64,000 nt of DNA from Mordavella massiliensis (GCF_016902415.1 NZ_JACJLV010000006.1:1-64000); one strand, 5' to 3'. Counted from the first letter of the stretch, positions 9,550-17,776 are shown. Notes: generated from the sequence alone by a model not told the origin. A program made the numbers and translations.

Positions 9550-9990
9550 CTAGATACTGAATCCGCTGGCTTCCATATCCGATGCGATATCTTCAATGTT
9601 CTCTTCCACTTCAGTATTCTTTTCTACCCATCTTTGCTTGTCCCAGATCTCGGCACGCTTCCCCATACCGATAAACACAACTTCCTTATCCAGCTGTGCG
9701 AATTCCCTGAGATTTGACGGGATGAGTGTCCGGCCTTGTTTGTCAAGGTCTCCGTCAGTTGCTGCGCCTTGAAAGAAGTACGCAAATGCACGTGCTTTTT
9801 TGTCGGTGGTGGTCGGTAAGGCATTCAGCTTCGCTTCAAAGGTGGTCCATTCGTCTTCCGGATATACGTACAGGCAGTTCTCCATTCCCTTGGTAATGAC
9901 GAAATGCTCCCCTAAATCGTCACGGAACTTCGCAGGAATGATAAGTCTGCCCTTGGCGTCAATATTATGACTGTACTCTCCTTTCAACAT
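9550..9990 (-). CDS. mraZ: MraZ, transcriptional regulator of the dcw operon
   Basis: DNA-binding protein of 146 residues with two AbrB-like half-domains, each carrying the family signature: [13 protein letters not shown] near the N-terminus and [14 protein letters not shown] in the second half. It binds repeated TGG-containing boxes in front of its own gene. The ATG at 9990 gives the standard [15 protein letters not shown] start with a GAAGGGGAAAG ribosome site; an upstream TTG at 10011 in the same frame is less likely. It is the first gene of the operon. Confidence 0.96.
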   Translation of the reverse strand: MLKGEYSHNIDAKGRLIIPAKFRDDLGEHFVITKGMENCLYVYPEDEWTTFEAKLNALPTTTDKKARAFAYFFQGAATDGDLDKQGRTLIPSNLREFAQLDKEVVFIGMGKRAEIWDKQRWVEKNTEVEENIEDIASDMEASGFSI

Positions 9991-10018
9991 AGAACTTTCC
10001 CCTTCTCGCAAGTGGCTT

Positions 10019-10065
10019 CCACATTTCTACCACTTTGCTCCACTTTTAACCACTTTCTACCACTT
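10019..10065 (-). promoter_or_regulatory. MraZ operator: five AAGTGG-type boxes at 10-11 base spacing
   Basis: On the plus strand CCACTT occurs at 10030, 10040, 10050 and 10060 with exact 10-base spacing, and CCACAT at 10019 continues the row. On the minus strand these read AAGTGG/ATGTGG, matching the known tandem MraZ boxes. They lie between the -10 element and the mraZ ATG, a position suited to autorepression of the dcw operon. Confidence 0.9.
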
Positions 10066-10071
10066 GACCCC

Positions 10072-10100
10072 ATTGTAAACTACTTTTCAGGCAAATTCAA
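10072..10100 (-). promoter_or_regulatory. Sigma-A promoter of the dcw operon
   Basis: Minus-strand TTGAAT (10100-10095), a 17-base spacer and TACAAT (10077-10072). It lies immediately upstream of the MraZ boxes, so bound MraZ would cover the transcription start. Confidence 0.8.
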
Positions 10101-10127
10101 CCCCTTTTTCAAAGATTTTTTCAAGTG

Positions 10128-10212
10128 GGTACAGGGTAAATTACGATTTGGGACAGGGCAAAATGCAATTTGGGACGTAGACCTTTGCAAAAGGTCTACG
10201 TCCCAAATTGCA
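10128..10212. repeat. Palindromic element A with two tandem 22-base arm units
   Basis: Two degenerate direct repeats of 22 bases (10128-10149 and 10150-10171, both of the form GGnACAGGGnAAA...ATTT) run into a perfect inverted repeat with 22-base arms, 10164-10185 and 10191-10212, and a five-base loop. The core is GGGACGTAGACCTT, as in elements C, E and F of this window. The element is downstream of the terminator of the 10255 gene and upstream of the mraZ promoter. It has no protein-coding role that I can see. Confidence 0.85.
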
Positions 10213-10213
10213 A

Positions 10214-10248
10214 TAAAAAAACTGTCGTGTGGTTCCCACGACAGTTTT
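10214..10248 (-). terminator. Intrinsic terminator of the small membrane protein gene
   Basis: Nine-base stem ACTGTCGTG/CACGACAGT (10221-10229 and 10237-10245) followed on the minus strand by a run of T. It lies six bases past the stop of the 10255-10527 gene. Confidence 0.85.
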
Positions 10249-10254
10249 ATCCGC

Positions 10255-10527
10255 TTATTCCGCCGGCGTCTCGGCCGCCTCTGCTTCCCTCGCCTGTGAA
10301 AGTTCCTGCGGCAGCTCGTCCACCGCGCTGTAATCGATCTGGATCTCATCTACCGGCCGGTTGGTCTGGTACGTATTGTACGCGGAATATCCGATCCAGC
10401 CGATCAGCGCCAGCCCGATCACGCCGATCACGCATTTATGCAGCGCATTCTGAAGCTTCTGCTTTTTTATATTTTTCTTGCGGTTTGCTTTTTCTGCTTT
10501 ATATTTATCTACTTTCTCCTGGCTCAT
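10255..10527 (-). CDS. Small single-pass membrane protein, function unknown
   Basis: Protein of 90 residues: a strongly basic N-terminus of about 32 residues (KVDKYKAEKANRKKNIKKQK), one membrane segment at about 33-48 (CVIGVIGLALIGWIGYSAY) and an acidic, Ala/Glu-rich external tail (about 40 residues) ending EAEAAETPAE. By the positive-inside rule the N-terminus is cytoplasmic. A good ribosome site (AAGGAG) precedes the ATG and a terminator follows, so it is a real gene. I do not recognise a family. It sits between degV and the dcw operon as its own unit or the end of the degV transcript. Confidence 0.75.
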   Translation of the reverse strand: MSQEKVDKYKAEKANRKKNIKKQKLQNALHKCVIGVIGLALIGWIGYSAYNTYQTNRPVDEIQIDYSAVDELPQELSQAREAEAAETPAE

Positions 10528-10586
10528 ACTGCTATACTCCTTCTTTCAGACTTGCTCTGAAAGTCATTCTACCACAGTCCGGAGGA

Positions 10587-11426
10587 TTATACAACCACAA
10601 TCACTCCGCCGTCTGCGGCGTACATGCTGCTGATCCCGGCAGTATCCAGGATGACTACATCTTTAAACTGTGCCCGTTCCTTGAGCATATCCCTTACATA
10701 TTCTGCTCTCTCCCGGCAGTTGCAATGGGAGATCGCCAGCACCTTTTCTTTGGAATTTTCCAGTTTCTTTATGACTTCATCTACCAGTTTGACCAGCGCC
10801 TTTTTGATCCCGCGGGCCTGTCCCAGCTGACAGATCGTCCCCGCGTCTGTCGCTCCCATCACCGGCTTGATATTGAGCACTGTGGCGACTACCGCTTTTA
10901 CGCCGGTCAGTCTGCCGTTCTTCCGCAGGATGTCCAGTGTCTCCAGCACGAAGTAAGTGTCCTGTTCCTGAATGTAAGCTTCCACTATGTCTATCACTTC
11001 CCTGAAGCTCATTCCTTTTTCCTCACACTCCTGGATCTTCATGGCGATCAGGGTCTCGCCTACGGAAGCCGACCGCGAATTAAATACGTAAATGTCTTTT
11101 TCTCCGTATTCTTCCCGGTAGAGATCCCTTCCCAGTACAGCGCTGTTATAAGAACCGCTGAGTTCTGCTGATAAGGTAACCGCGTAGACTCTCTCTTCTT
11201 CACAGCGGTACCCTTCCATATATCTTTCCGGTGACGGACAGGATGATTTCGGGCACTCCGGCGATGCGGACACCAGCTTCAGAAATTCCGCCTGATCAAA
11301 GGTCTCATCATCGACAATGCGCTGTCCTGCTACTTCAATCTGCAGAGAAGCCGTCTCAAAATGGCTGGACGCCTTCATCTCCTCTGTCAGTTCTCCGCAG
11401 CTGTCTACAATAATTTTATAACTCAT
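10587..11426 (-). CDS. DegV family fatty-acid-binding protein
   Basis: DegV-fold protein of 279 residues that binds a fatty acyl chain. Family features are the N-terminal YKIIVDSCGELTEEM, the SSCPSPERYMEGY loop that contacts the lipid carboxylate, and GSYNSAVLGR. Many Firmicutes use such proteins to deliver exogenous fatty acids to FakA, but no fakA is nearby, so the partner is unknown. The ATG at 11426 (six bases after GGGAGG) is preferred over an in-frame GTG at 11432. Confidence 0.9.
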   Translation of the reverse strand: MSYKIIVDSCGELTEEMKASSHFETASLQIEVAGQRIVDDETFDQAEFLKLVSASPECPKSSCPSPERYMEGYRCEEERVYAVTLSAELSGSYNSAVLGRDLYREEYGEKDIYVFNSRSASVGETLIAMKIQECEEKGMSFREVIDIVEAYIQEQDTYFVLETLDILRKNGRLTGVKAVVATVLNIKPVMGATDAGTICQLGQARGIKKALVKLVDEVIKKLENSKEKVLAISHCNCRERAEYVRDMLKERAQFKDVVILDTAGISSMYAADGGVIVVV

Positions 11427-11480
11427 TTTCACCCTCCCGGCACGCCCCTGTCTATAATCTCAAGCGCGTCTTTCGCATCT

Positions 11481-11507
11481 ATTATACGTAGTTTTTAATA
11501 CTACATA
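11481..11507 (-). promoter_or_regulatory. degV promoter -10 with overlapping inverted repeat
   Basis: Minus-strand TATAAT (11486-11481) overlaps an inverted repeat TATGTAGT-N7-ACTACGTA (11507-11500 and 11492-11485) with one mismatch. It lies about 55 bases upstream of the degV ATG. The -35 is weak. An operator for an unknown repressor is an inference. Confidence 0.45.
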
Positions 11508-11545
11508 TTTAATCATATCATAGTTGTACCGGAATGAAAAGGGTT

Positions 11546-12703
11546 TTATTCCTGAAACTTGATCTTCTTGGAGATTCCCAGCGCGATCCCCATCTCCGCC
11601 ATCAAAAACAGGGTTGCGGTTCCTCCGTAACTGATAAACGGCAGCGTGATCCCGGTCGTCGGGATCAGGTTGATCACAACCATCACGTTCAGCGTTACCT
11701 GAAGCGCAATATGGGTAAATATACCCGTCACCACCAGGGAGCTGTACACATCCGGGGCATTTTGCGCGATAAACATCAGGCGGAACAAAAGAAGACCGAA
11801 AAGCACCAGGACAATGATCGCGCCAAACACACCCAGCTCCTCACAGATCACAGAAAGGATCATATCATTCTGCACTTCCGGGATCATCATCTTCTGCGCG
11901 CTGTTTCCCAGGCCTTTTCCGAAAAATCCGCCGGAGCCGATGGCATAAAGCCCCTGCATCACCTGGTATCCGCCTTCCGAAGCATACTCCTCCGGATTCA
12001 GCCATACCAGGATACGCCGAAGCCGGAAGCTTTCGCTGGTAGACAGCATCGCCCCCAGGATCTGCACACCGATCAGGATCAGAACAAGACCTGCGCAGGC
12101 CAGGATCACAAACGGCCTGGTTTTTGGATGGACCACAAAGATCATGACACAGGTAATTCCCATAACGATAATAGCTGTACTCAGGTTTTCCGTCAGGATA
12201 TACACGCACCCTGCCGCCAGAAGCCCCCACAGGAATGCCTGTCCCATGCCTTTCAGCGTCTTGATCTCCTTTCCCAGCTGGCAGATCACCACCGGGATAA
12301 ACACGATCACCGCGATCTTCGTCACCTCTGCGGGCTGGAACTGCTGCCCGAACGGCAGCTGGATCCATCTCCTGGCGCCGTTCACTTCCACGCCCAGAGG
12401 CGTCTGCACCAGAGCCATCAGCACGATAGAACAATAAAAAATCTTCCTTCCCCATTTGATATACTCATGGTAATCGATCCTGGAAACCACATACATTCCT
12501 GCAAATCCCAGCACGCAAAAGAAGATCTGTCTCTTAAAATAATGCATGCTGTCATTGTATTTTACCAGAGCGCCGTAAGCGCTGCTGCTGTACAGCATAA
12601 CAAGGCCGAAACAGACCAGGAACACCAGGACCGCCAGCAGGCTGTAGTCAAAATACACCGCGCCTTTTATTTTCTTTCGAGGTTTTTTCTGCATATTACT
12701 CAT
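11546..12703 (-). CDS. Second FtsW/RodA/SpoVE-family SEDS glycosyltransferase
   Basis: Polytopic SEDS protein of 385 residues. It shares LYSSSAYG near the N-terminus, PEVQNDMILSVICEELG with the conserved Asp, and GITLPFISYGGTATLFL near the C-terminus with the dcw copy at 819. The ATG at 12703 follows GGGAG. It is monocistronic or paired with degV and divergent from the spore-coat operon cotJABC. It may be RodA (elongation) or SpoVE (cortex); sequence alone does not decide. Confidence 0.9.
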   Translation of the reverse strand: MSNMQKKPRKKIKGAVYFDYSLLAVLVFLVCFGLVMLYSSSAYGALVKYNDSMHYFKRQIFFCVLGFAGMYVVSRIDYHEYIKWGRKIFYCSIVLMALVQTPLGVEVNGARRWIQLPFGQQFQPAEVTKIAVIVFIPVVICQLGKEIKTLKGMGQAFLWGLLAAGCVYILTENLSTAIIVMGITCVMIFVVHPKTRPFVILACAGLVLILIGVQILGAMLSTSESFRLRRILVWLNPEEYASEGGYQVMQGLYAIGSGGFFGKGLGNSAQKMMIPEVQNDMILSVICEELGVFGAIIVLVLFGLLLFRLMFIAQNAPDVYSSLVVTGIFTHIALQVTLNVMVVINLIPTTGITLPFISYGGTATLFLMAEMGIALGISKKIKFQE

Positions 12704-12807
12704 CCGATTACACTCCCATCGTATATATTTAATCAGATATAAAAATAAATTGCAACCAGAAATATATGACGGTCCTGCGGAAGATATGCACAGTTACAGG
12801 CATACGC

Positions 12808-12815
12808 CATACAAT
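12808..12815 (+). promoter_or_regulatory. Candidate sigma-E -10 element of cotJABC
   Basis: CATACAAT is an exact match to the sigma-E -10 consensus, about 65 bases upstream of cotJA. The -35 region is weak. The assignment is helped by the known sigma-E control of cotJ in Bacillus. Confidence 0.5.
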
Positions 12816-12881
12816 ATTATTGAAAATGTTTTGGAGCAATCTTCGGAAGATCCGAAGACTGCGCGAAAAGGAGCATGACTG

Positions 12882-13175
12882 ATGCCAAATTATCGATACT
12901 CTGCTTCCGGCATTTCCCGGGCGTCCGGCTGTGCCAGGCAGGCCGCGTCAAATGTGGCGCAGACCGGAAACTGTCCGCTCCCGGCAGACGCCTCCTGCGG
13001 CACGCGCGCCGATCAGGGCGACCTGGCAGACCTTCCCATCGCCATGACCTATACCCCCTGGCAGGAGTGGAAAGGAATCTACAAGGCAGAAAAGGCCTTC
13101 CAGCGCGGAACAATTTTTGAAGAACTGGATAAACCATTCCGGGGAACAGGAGGATGCTGCAATGGAAGATCGTAA
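12882..13175 (+). CDS. cotJA: Spore coat-associated protein CotJA
   Basis: Protein of 97 residues. The C-terminal half (MTYTPWQEWKGIYKAEKAF, then RGTIFEELDKPF) is the CotJA signature. The N-terminal 50 residues are a poorly conserved, Ser/Ala/Cys-rich extension. The ATG at 12882 is eight bases from AAAAGGAG; an ATG at 12875 is out of frame. It is the first gene of cotJABC and overlaps cotJB by 14 bases. The product belongs to the inner spore coat. Confidence 0.9.
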   Translation: MPNYRYSASGISRASGCARQAASNVAQTGNCPLPADASCGTRADQGDLADLPIAMTYTPWQEWKGIYKAEKAFQRGTIFEELDKPFRGTGGCCNGRS

Positions 13176-13434
13176 ACGCCCCTGCCGCAGAGAGCTCTTA
13201 GACTGGATCAACGTGGTAAGCTTTGCCGCGGACGACACCAAACTGTTTCTGGATACCCACCCTGGCAATCAGGAAGCCCTGAAATGTTTTGACGCGCTGA
13301 AAAAGCAGCGCACAGAGGCTTTGAAGGAATATGCCAGATACTACGGCCCCCTGACCCTTGACACCGCCGCAGTCTCGTCAGACCGCTGGTGCTGGATCAA
13401 CGAACCCTGGCCGTGGCAGGAAGGAGGATGCTAG
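13162..13434 (+). CDS. cotJB: Spore coat protein CotJB
   Basis: Protein of 90 residues with the CotJB pattern: LLDWINVVSFAADDTKLFLDTHPGNQEAL, a stretch KQRTEALKEYARYYGPLTLD, then CWINEPWPWQEGGC at the end. The ATG at 13162 is used because AGGAGG lies eight bases upstream; the frame is open further up to 13117 but lacks a ribosome site. It is translationally coupled to cotJA and ends three bases before cotJC. Confidence 0.92.
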   Translation: MEDRKRPCRRELLDWINVVSFAADDTKLFLDTHPGNQEALKCFDALKKQRTEALKEYARYYGPLTLDTAAVSSDRWCWINEPWPWQEGGC

Positions 13435-13437
13435 TTT

Positions 13438-14037
13438 ATGTGGAATTATGAAAAAAGGTTACAGTACCCGGTAAAGATCACCCGCACCAACCCTAAGATG
13501 GCCCAGGTCATCATTTCCCAGTTCGGCGGCCCGGACGGCGAACTCGCCGCCTCCATGCGGTATCTCTCACAGCGCTACACCATGCCGTACAAAGAAGTAA
13601 CCGGGATCCTGACCGACATCGGCACCGAAGAGCTGGCCCACATGGAAATGATCTGCGCCATTGTGTATCAGCTTACCAAAGACCTGACCCCGGAAGAAAT
13701 CGAAAAATACGGCTTTGACAAATACTATGTGGATCACACGCTGGCGCTCTGGCCCCAGGCAGCCGCCGGAACCCCGTGGACCGCAACTTATTTCCAGTCC
13801 AAAGGCGATCCCATCACAGACTTAAGCGAAGATATGGCTGCGGAGCAGAAAGCCCGCACCACCTACGACAATATCCTGCGTCTGATCAAAGATCCTGAGA
13901 TCTGCGACCCCATCCGCTTCCTGCGGGAAAGAGAAATCGTACATTATCAGAGATTCGGCGAAAGTCTGCGGATCGTGCAGGACCATCTGGACAGCAGAAA
14001 CTTCTATGCCATCAATCCGGAATTTGACATTAAATAG
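13438..14037 (+). CDS. cotJC: Spore coat manganese catalase-like protein CotJC
   Basis: Ferritin-like four-helix protein of 199 residues, similar to manganese catalases. Metal ligands are visible as the two-helix patterns EELAHMEMI and REREIVHYQRFGE with the earlier Glu at GELAASMRYL. It ends at a TAG that is directly followed by palindromic element B. In spores it probably removes peroxide or acts structurally in the coat. Confidence 0.95.
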   Translation: MWNYEKRLQYPVKITRTNPKMAQVIISQFGGPDGELAASMRYLSQRYTMPYKEVTGILTDIGTEELAHMEMICAIVYQLTKDLTPEEIEKYGFDKYYVDHTLALWPQAAAGTPWTATYFQSKGDPITDLSEDMAAEQKARTTYDNILRLIKDPEICDPIRFLREREIVHYQRFGESLRIVQDHLDSRNFYAINPEFDIK

Positions 14038-14081
14038 TGAACGGGGACGGGGGATTTTCGAAAATCCCCCGTCCCCGTTCA
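14038..14081. repeat. Palindromic element B (GGGGACGGGGGATTT core)
   Basis: A perfect 44-base palindrome with two 22-base arms and no loop, beginning at the base after the cotJC stop codon. The outer TGAACGGGGACG is the same as the arm of element F, while the inner core is the GGGGGATTT type shared with element D. It lies between the convergent ends of cotJC and the 14098 gene and could form a hairpin in either transcript, but it has no U-tract. Confidence 0.85.
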
Positions 14082-14097
14082 TACGACTGATTACGAT

Positions 14098-15186
14098 CTA
14101 TACATATTTTTTCATTCCTTTAGGCATCTGCCCTTTCCTGGCTCCTTTTCCGTAAATTGCAGCCGCATTCATAAATGCGATCATATTTTCTTTAGAAGTG
14201 CCGACAGGCGTTGTACAGCCGGGGCACAAATTATATCCACAGGGATTATCTGCAGCATCTGCAATACACTGACGGATATTTTCTGCAATTTCATCCGGGG
14301 TGCCATTGCGCAGCACATCGACCGGAACCACATTTCCGCTGATCGCGATCCGGTCTCCGAAAGCCTCTTTAAGTTCCTTTAGACTTTCACAATTGTCTAC
14401 CCAGAAACTGCCGATTCCGGCGTCCACCACTTCCGCCCAGCGGTCATGCGTAGAACCGCAGATATGAATACCAGTGGAACCCTGAAACTGATTCATCCTC
14501 TCCACAGACTGTTTGAGGTATGGAATAAAAAATTCCATAAACTGCCGCTTGCTCAACAGATTTTTGGACACCATCGGTTCTGACAGAGTAAACTTAATCC
14601 CCAGCTTACGGTTCAGATCCTGACAGCATTTCACAACACAGTCCGTGGTATATTGCAAAAGTCTGTGCACTCCCTCTTTATCCTTTACCGTTGCTTTTAA
14701 AAATTTTTCTGTTCCATACAGGCTGGCCGCCGTCGTAAATGGTCCGGCAAGGCCGCTGCCCAATATCCGCTCCTCTCCAAAACGCTCCTGCAACCTTTCA
14801 AACGCTTCTGTGATCAGCGGAAAACGTCCGTCCTTTTCCACATTCACCAGTTCCATGTTTTCCACATCCCGTAAAGACGCCAATGCTGGTTTCACAATAT
14901 AAGATACACTTTCTTTTGGATATGCCAGTTCCGTTCCTAATGCTTCTACCAGTGTACGAAGCCCCAGCCCGATCCCCATATTATCCGCCTGAAAATCTTC
15001 TGCCAGCCGTGTTTCCACTTCCACCATGGCGTCTGCCGAAAAATAATAATCACAAATGGGTATTCCGTAAAGTGGAGGCGCGGTCTCTGAAGCGCTGAGA
15101 GATGTAGGTATCCGGTCCACTTCTTCTCCTCTTGCGTAGGCAAGCGCCCGCTCTTTTGGAGTCATTTCCAGTTTGATTAATTCCAT
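14098..15186 (-). CDS. Uroporphyrinogen decarboxylase-fold methyltransferase (MtaA/CmuA-like)
   Basis: Protein of 362 residues in the URO-D superfamily branch that moves methyl groups to or from corrinoids or thiols, not the heme enzyme. The opening LEMTPKERALAYARGEEVDRIP is typical of this branch. A zinc site of the H-x-C...C form is visible: GIHICGSTHDRW and NLCPGCTTPVGTS near the C-terminus. It is the last gene of the metNIQ-AEC operon, 14 bases after the AEC gene. The ATG at 15186 has GGAGG nine bases upstream. Substrate is unknown; no corrinoid protein is nearby. Confidence 0.85.
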   Translation of the reverse strand: MELIKLEMTPKERALAYARGEEVDRIPTSLSASETAPPLYGIPICDYYFSADAMVEVETRLAEDFQADNMGIGLGLRTLVEALGTELAYPKESVSYIVKPALASLRDVENMELVNVEKDGRFPLITEAFERLQERFGEERILGSGLAGPFTTAASLYGTEKFLKATVKDKEGVHRLLQYTTDCVVKCCQDLNRKLGIKFTLSEPMVSKNLLSKRQFMEFFIPYLKQSVERMNQFQGSTGIHICGSTHDRWAEVVDAGIGSFWVDNCESLKELKEAFGDRIAISGNVVPVDVLRNGTPDEIAENIRQCIADAADNPCGYNLCPGCTTPVGTSKENMIAFMNAAAIYGKGARKGQMPKGMKKYV

Positions 15187-15200
15187 TTTCACTTACCTCC

Positions 15201-16115
15201 TTATCCACAAAGCAACATCATCAGCGGAACCGTTACCACTGACAGCACTGTCGACAAAGCAAACAGTTCCGATGCGTATCCGGCATCTTTCCCGTAACGG
15301 ACAGCAAACAGACTGCCGGTGACTCCCGCCGGACAGGCTGAAGCAAGTACCATAATCGTCTTTACCATACCCTGCCCCGGAAACAACAGAAAAATCCCCA
15401 CCAATACTCCTGGCATTACCAACAGCCTGACCGCGCACAACCAGTACAGCCGCCATCTTTTTAAGCACTGCAGCAAATCTGTCTGTGCGATATTAACGCC
15501 TGCCACGATCATTGCCATCGGCGTATTCATCCCCGCGATCATTTCCAGAGGTTCCTCAGCCATCTCCGGTATCTGGATTTGGAAAAGAAAGCACAATACC
15601 CCTGCAACAATTGCCAGAATTGTCGGAGAAGTAAACACCTTTTTCACTGATCTGCGATCTACCTTCCCCGACATCACGATTACCCCATGGGACCAAAGGA
15701 GAAAATTGGCTGCTGCCACATAAGCTGTCATATACATGACTCCTTCTGGCCCGAAAAGCCCCTGCGCCATCGGAATTCCAATAAATCCGCAATTCGAATA
15801 CATAAGCGCAATGTGCTCCACGCATGCCGTATCCGGATCCTGTCCCCGGATCACCAGCCTGCTGATTCCCCAGATCACCGCAAACGATACCAGAGACAGA
15901 ACTGTGGCTACAAACAGCCCTTTTAACAAAGAGCGGTCATACTCTGTCTGAAATGAAGTAAACAACAGAATCGGTGTAAAAACCATCAGAACCAGATCCG
16001 ACAGTTTTTTGTTCAATTCTTCATCTATCATCTTTTGATGATAACAAAACACACCGACCAGCGCCAGTACGGCCATCACCACTGTTTTATACAGTGTCAT
16101 TGCTGCTAATTCCAC
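15201..16115 (-). CDS. AEC family (auxin efflux carrier-like) transporter
   Basis: Polytopic protein of 304 residues with about ten membrane segments and the AEC features YSNCGFIGIPMAQGLFGPEGVMY and ACPAGVTGSLFAVRYG. Family members move small carboxylates such as malate or malonate and other metabolites. The start is a GTG at 16115 with GGAG nine bases upstream. Placement between metQ and the UroD-like methyltransferase suggests it carries a substrate or product of that pathway (inference). Confidence 0.9.
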   Translation of the reverse strand: MELAAMTLYKTVVMAVLALVGVFCYHQKMIDEELNKKLSDLVLMVFTPILLFTSFQTEYDRSLLKGLFVATVLSLVSFAVIWGISRLVIRGQDPDTACVEHIALMYSNCGFIGIPMAQGLFGPEGVMYMTAYVAAANFLLWSHGVIVMSGKVDRRSVKKVFTSPTILAIVAGVLCFLFQIQIPEMAEEPLEMIAGMNTPMAMIVAGVNIAQTDLLQCLKRWRLYWLCAVRLLVMPGVLVGIFLLFPGQGMVKTIMVLASACPAGVTGSLFAVRYGKDAGYASELFALSTVLSVVTVPLMMLLCG

Positions 16116-16147
16116 CCTATCTGTCTCCTTTATTCTTCTTTACGAAG

Positions 16148-16175
16148 AAAAAGGCAGCCAGACTGCCGCCCTTTT
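16148..16175 (-). terminator. Weak intrinsic terminator between metQ and the AEC gene
   Basis: Minus-strand GGCAG-TCTGG-CTGCC hairpin followed by TTTTTCTTC. The stem is short, so partial read-through into the AEC and methyltransferase genes is likely. Confidence 0.6.
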
Positions 16176-16201
16176 CTTATCACATCTATGATTTCCGGTG
16201 C

Positions 16202-17044
16202 TTATTCCCAGCAGGGAATCTGTGTTCCTGCTTTATCTGTCTTAAAATATTCAGCCAGATCATCACACTGAACTGCTTCTGCAATCTCTTTTGCCCATTC
16301 AGCATCTTTGTCTTCGGACCTTACAACAAATCCCACTGCATATGTTTCATTGTCATCAGACTGGCAAAGATAATTATCCGCCGGAAGGCCCGCATTCACC
16401 ATGTGTCCTGCTGCAAGGCAGATGGCATCTGCATCTTTCAGAGACTGTGGCAGTACAGACATTTCCGCTTCAATAAATTGAAAATCATGCGGATTTTCAG
16501 CAATATCATACATGGTCGGAGACTCTACAGAATCATCCAGCGTGATCAGGCCCTGAGACTCCAACATATTCAGGCCGCGTGCCTGATTGGTGGCATCGTT
16601 GCAAAGCCCGATGGTTGCGCCATCCGGAATCTCATCTACAGACTCCCATTTATCTGAATACATCGCAAATAATGGATAAAATGTTTTGGGTTCGATCATC
16701 ACAAGATCTGTACCATTTTCCGCATTATAGCTCTGCATATAGGGTTCATGCTGATACCAGTTCATATCCAGACTTCCTTCTGCCAACGCGACATCCGGCT
16801 GAACACTGTCATCAAACACGCTTTCTTCCACAGTATATCCCAACGCCTCAATCTCATCACGGACAGATTCCAGCTGATCTACCATGTCGGCACGGATTCC
16901 AATCTTTACAGTTGTTTTTTCTTCGGAAGATCCGCTCTCACCGGAACCATCCGCAGAAGACTCATCAGAACCGCCTCCACAGCCAACCAGCAGAGTTCCT
17001 GCCATAGCCATTACCAAAAACATGCTCAATACTTTCTTTTTCAT
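16202..17044 (-). CDS. metQ: MetQ/NlpA-family substrate-binding lipoprotein
   Basis: Lipoprotein of 280 residues: signal peptide with lipobox LLVGC (Cys about residue 22), a Ser/Gly/Glu-rich linker, then a NlpA-type binding domain (VKIGIRADMVDQLE, MNWYQHEPYMQSYNAENGTDL). It would feed the MetN-MetI importer. NlpA proteins bind D/L-methionine or related amino acids; with a UroD-like methyltransferase in the operon, a methylated amino acid is plausible but unproven. Confidence 0.9.
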   Translation of the reverse strand: MKKKVLSMFLVMAMAGTLLVGCGGGSDESSADGSGESGSSEEKTTVKIGIRADMVDQLESVRDEIEALGYTVEESVFDDSVQPDVALAEGSLDMNWYQHEPYMQSYNAENGTDLVMIEPKTFYPLFAMYSDKWESVDEIPDGATIGLCNDATNQARGLNMLESQGLITLDDSVESPTMYDIAENPHDFQFIEAEMSVLPQSLKDADAICLAAGHMVNAGLPADNYLCQSDDNETYAVGFVVRSEDKDAEWAKEIAEAVQCDDLAEYFKTDKAGTQIPCWE

Positions 17045-17106
17045 AATCCTTTGTTTCCTTTCTTAAATAATAATATCCTAAAAATAGAGTTTTCTATTTT
17101 TATTAA

Positions 17107-17775
17107 CTATTTCAATTTTTTATAAATCCAGTCTCCGAAATACTGGATAGCCGCAACCAGGACGATCAAAACTATACAGATAGAATACATGATCTCCTGA
17201 TTAAAGTTCTGATACCCATACGTCAGAGCCACTGCTCCAAGCCCGCCTGCTCCCACAGCGCCAGCCATAGCTGTTGCACCCAGCAGGTTAATGATGGCAA
17301 GGCAAAGACCGGAAATGATAGAAGGAATCGATTCTTTCAACATAACCTTTACCACGATCTGCGCCTTGGACGCACCGAAAGATTTTGCTGCTTCAATCAA
17401 AGCCGGATCCACTTCCTTAAAACTATTCTGGAAAATACGCCCCATAAACGGTGTGACCGCCACGGTCAGCGGCACCAGAGCCGCAGTATCTCCAATCGAT
17501 GTCCCTACCACAAGACGGGTAAACGGAATGATCGATACCATTAAAATAATAAACGGAAAAGAACGTACCGTATTAACAATAAAATCCAGAATCCGGTTAA
17601 TGATTACATTTTCACACAATCCACCCTTTTCTGTGATAATCAGAACCACGCCTACAAAGAATCCCAGAAAAGTAGATAAAACTCCGGAGATCAAAAGCAT
17701 CTTCAGCGTATCAAAAAAAGCCGGAACAATAATCATCTGACAAATTTCTGCAAATGTAAAATTATTTAATGCCAT
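17107..17775 (-). CDS. metI: MetI-type ABC transporter permease
   Basis: Inner membrane permease of 222 residues with five membrane segments and the EAA loop AAKSFGASKAQIVVKVMLKES that docks to the ATPase. The end EIMYSICIVLIVLVAAIQYFG is typical of MetI. The ATG at 17775 follows GGAGAAAAG and lies one base past the metN stop, so the two are translationally coupled. Confidence 0.93.
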   Translation of the reverse strand: MALNNFTFAEICQMIIVPAFFDTLKMLLISGVLSTFLGFFVGVVLIITEKGGLCENVIINRILDFIVNTVRSFPFIILMVSIIPFTRLVVGTSIGDTAALVPLTVAVTPFMGRIFQNSFKEVDPALIEAAKSFGASKAQIVVKVMLKESIPSIISGLCLAIINLLGATAMAGAVGAGGLGAVALTYGYQNFNQEIMYSICIVLIVLVAAIQYFGDWIYKKLK

Positions 17776-17776
17776 A

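Noticed and set aside
10080-10349. Minus-strand 89-residue frame through element A
   Set aside because: It reads through a terminator and the palindrome and overlaps the well-supported small membrane protein gene in another frame.
12875-13120. Alternative plus-strand frame overlapping cotJA
   Set aside because: The CotJA signature is in the frame starting at 12882, which also has the correctly spaced ribosome site.
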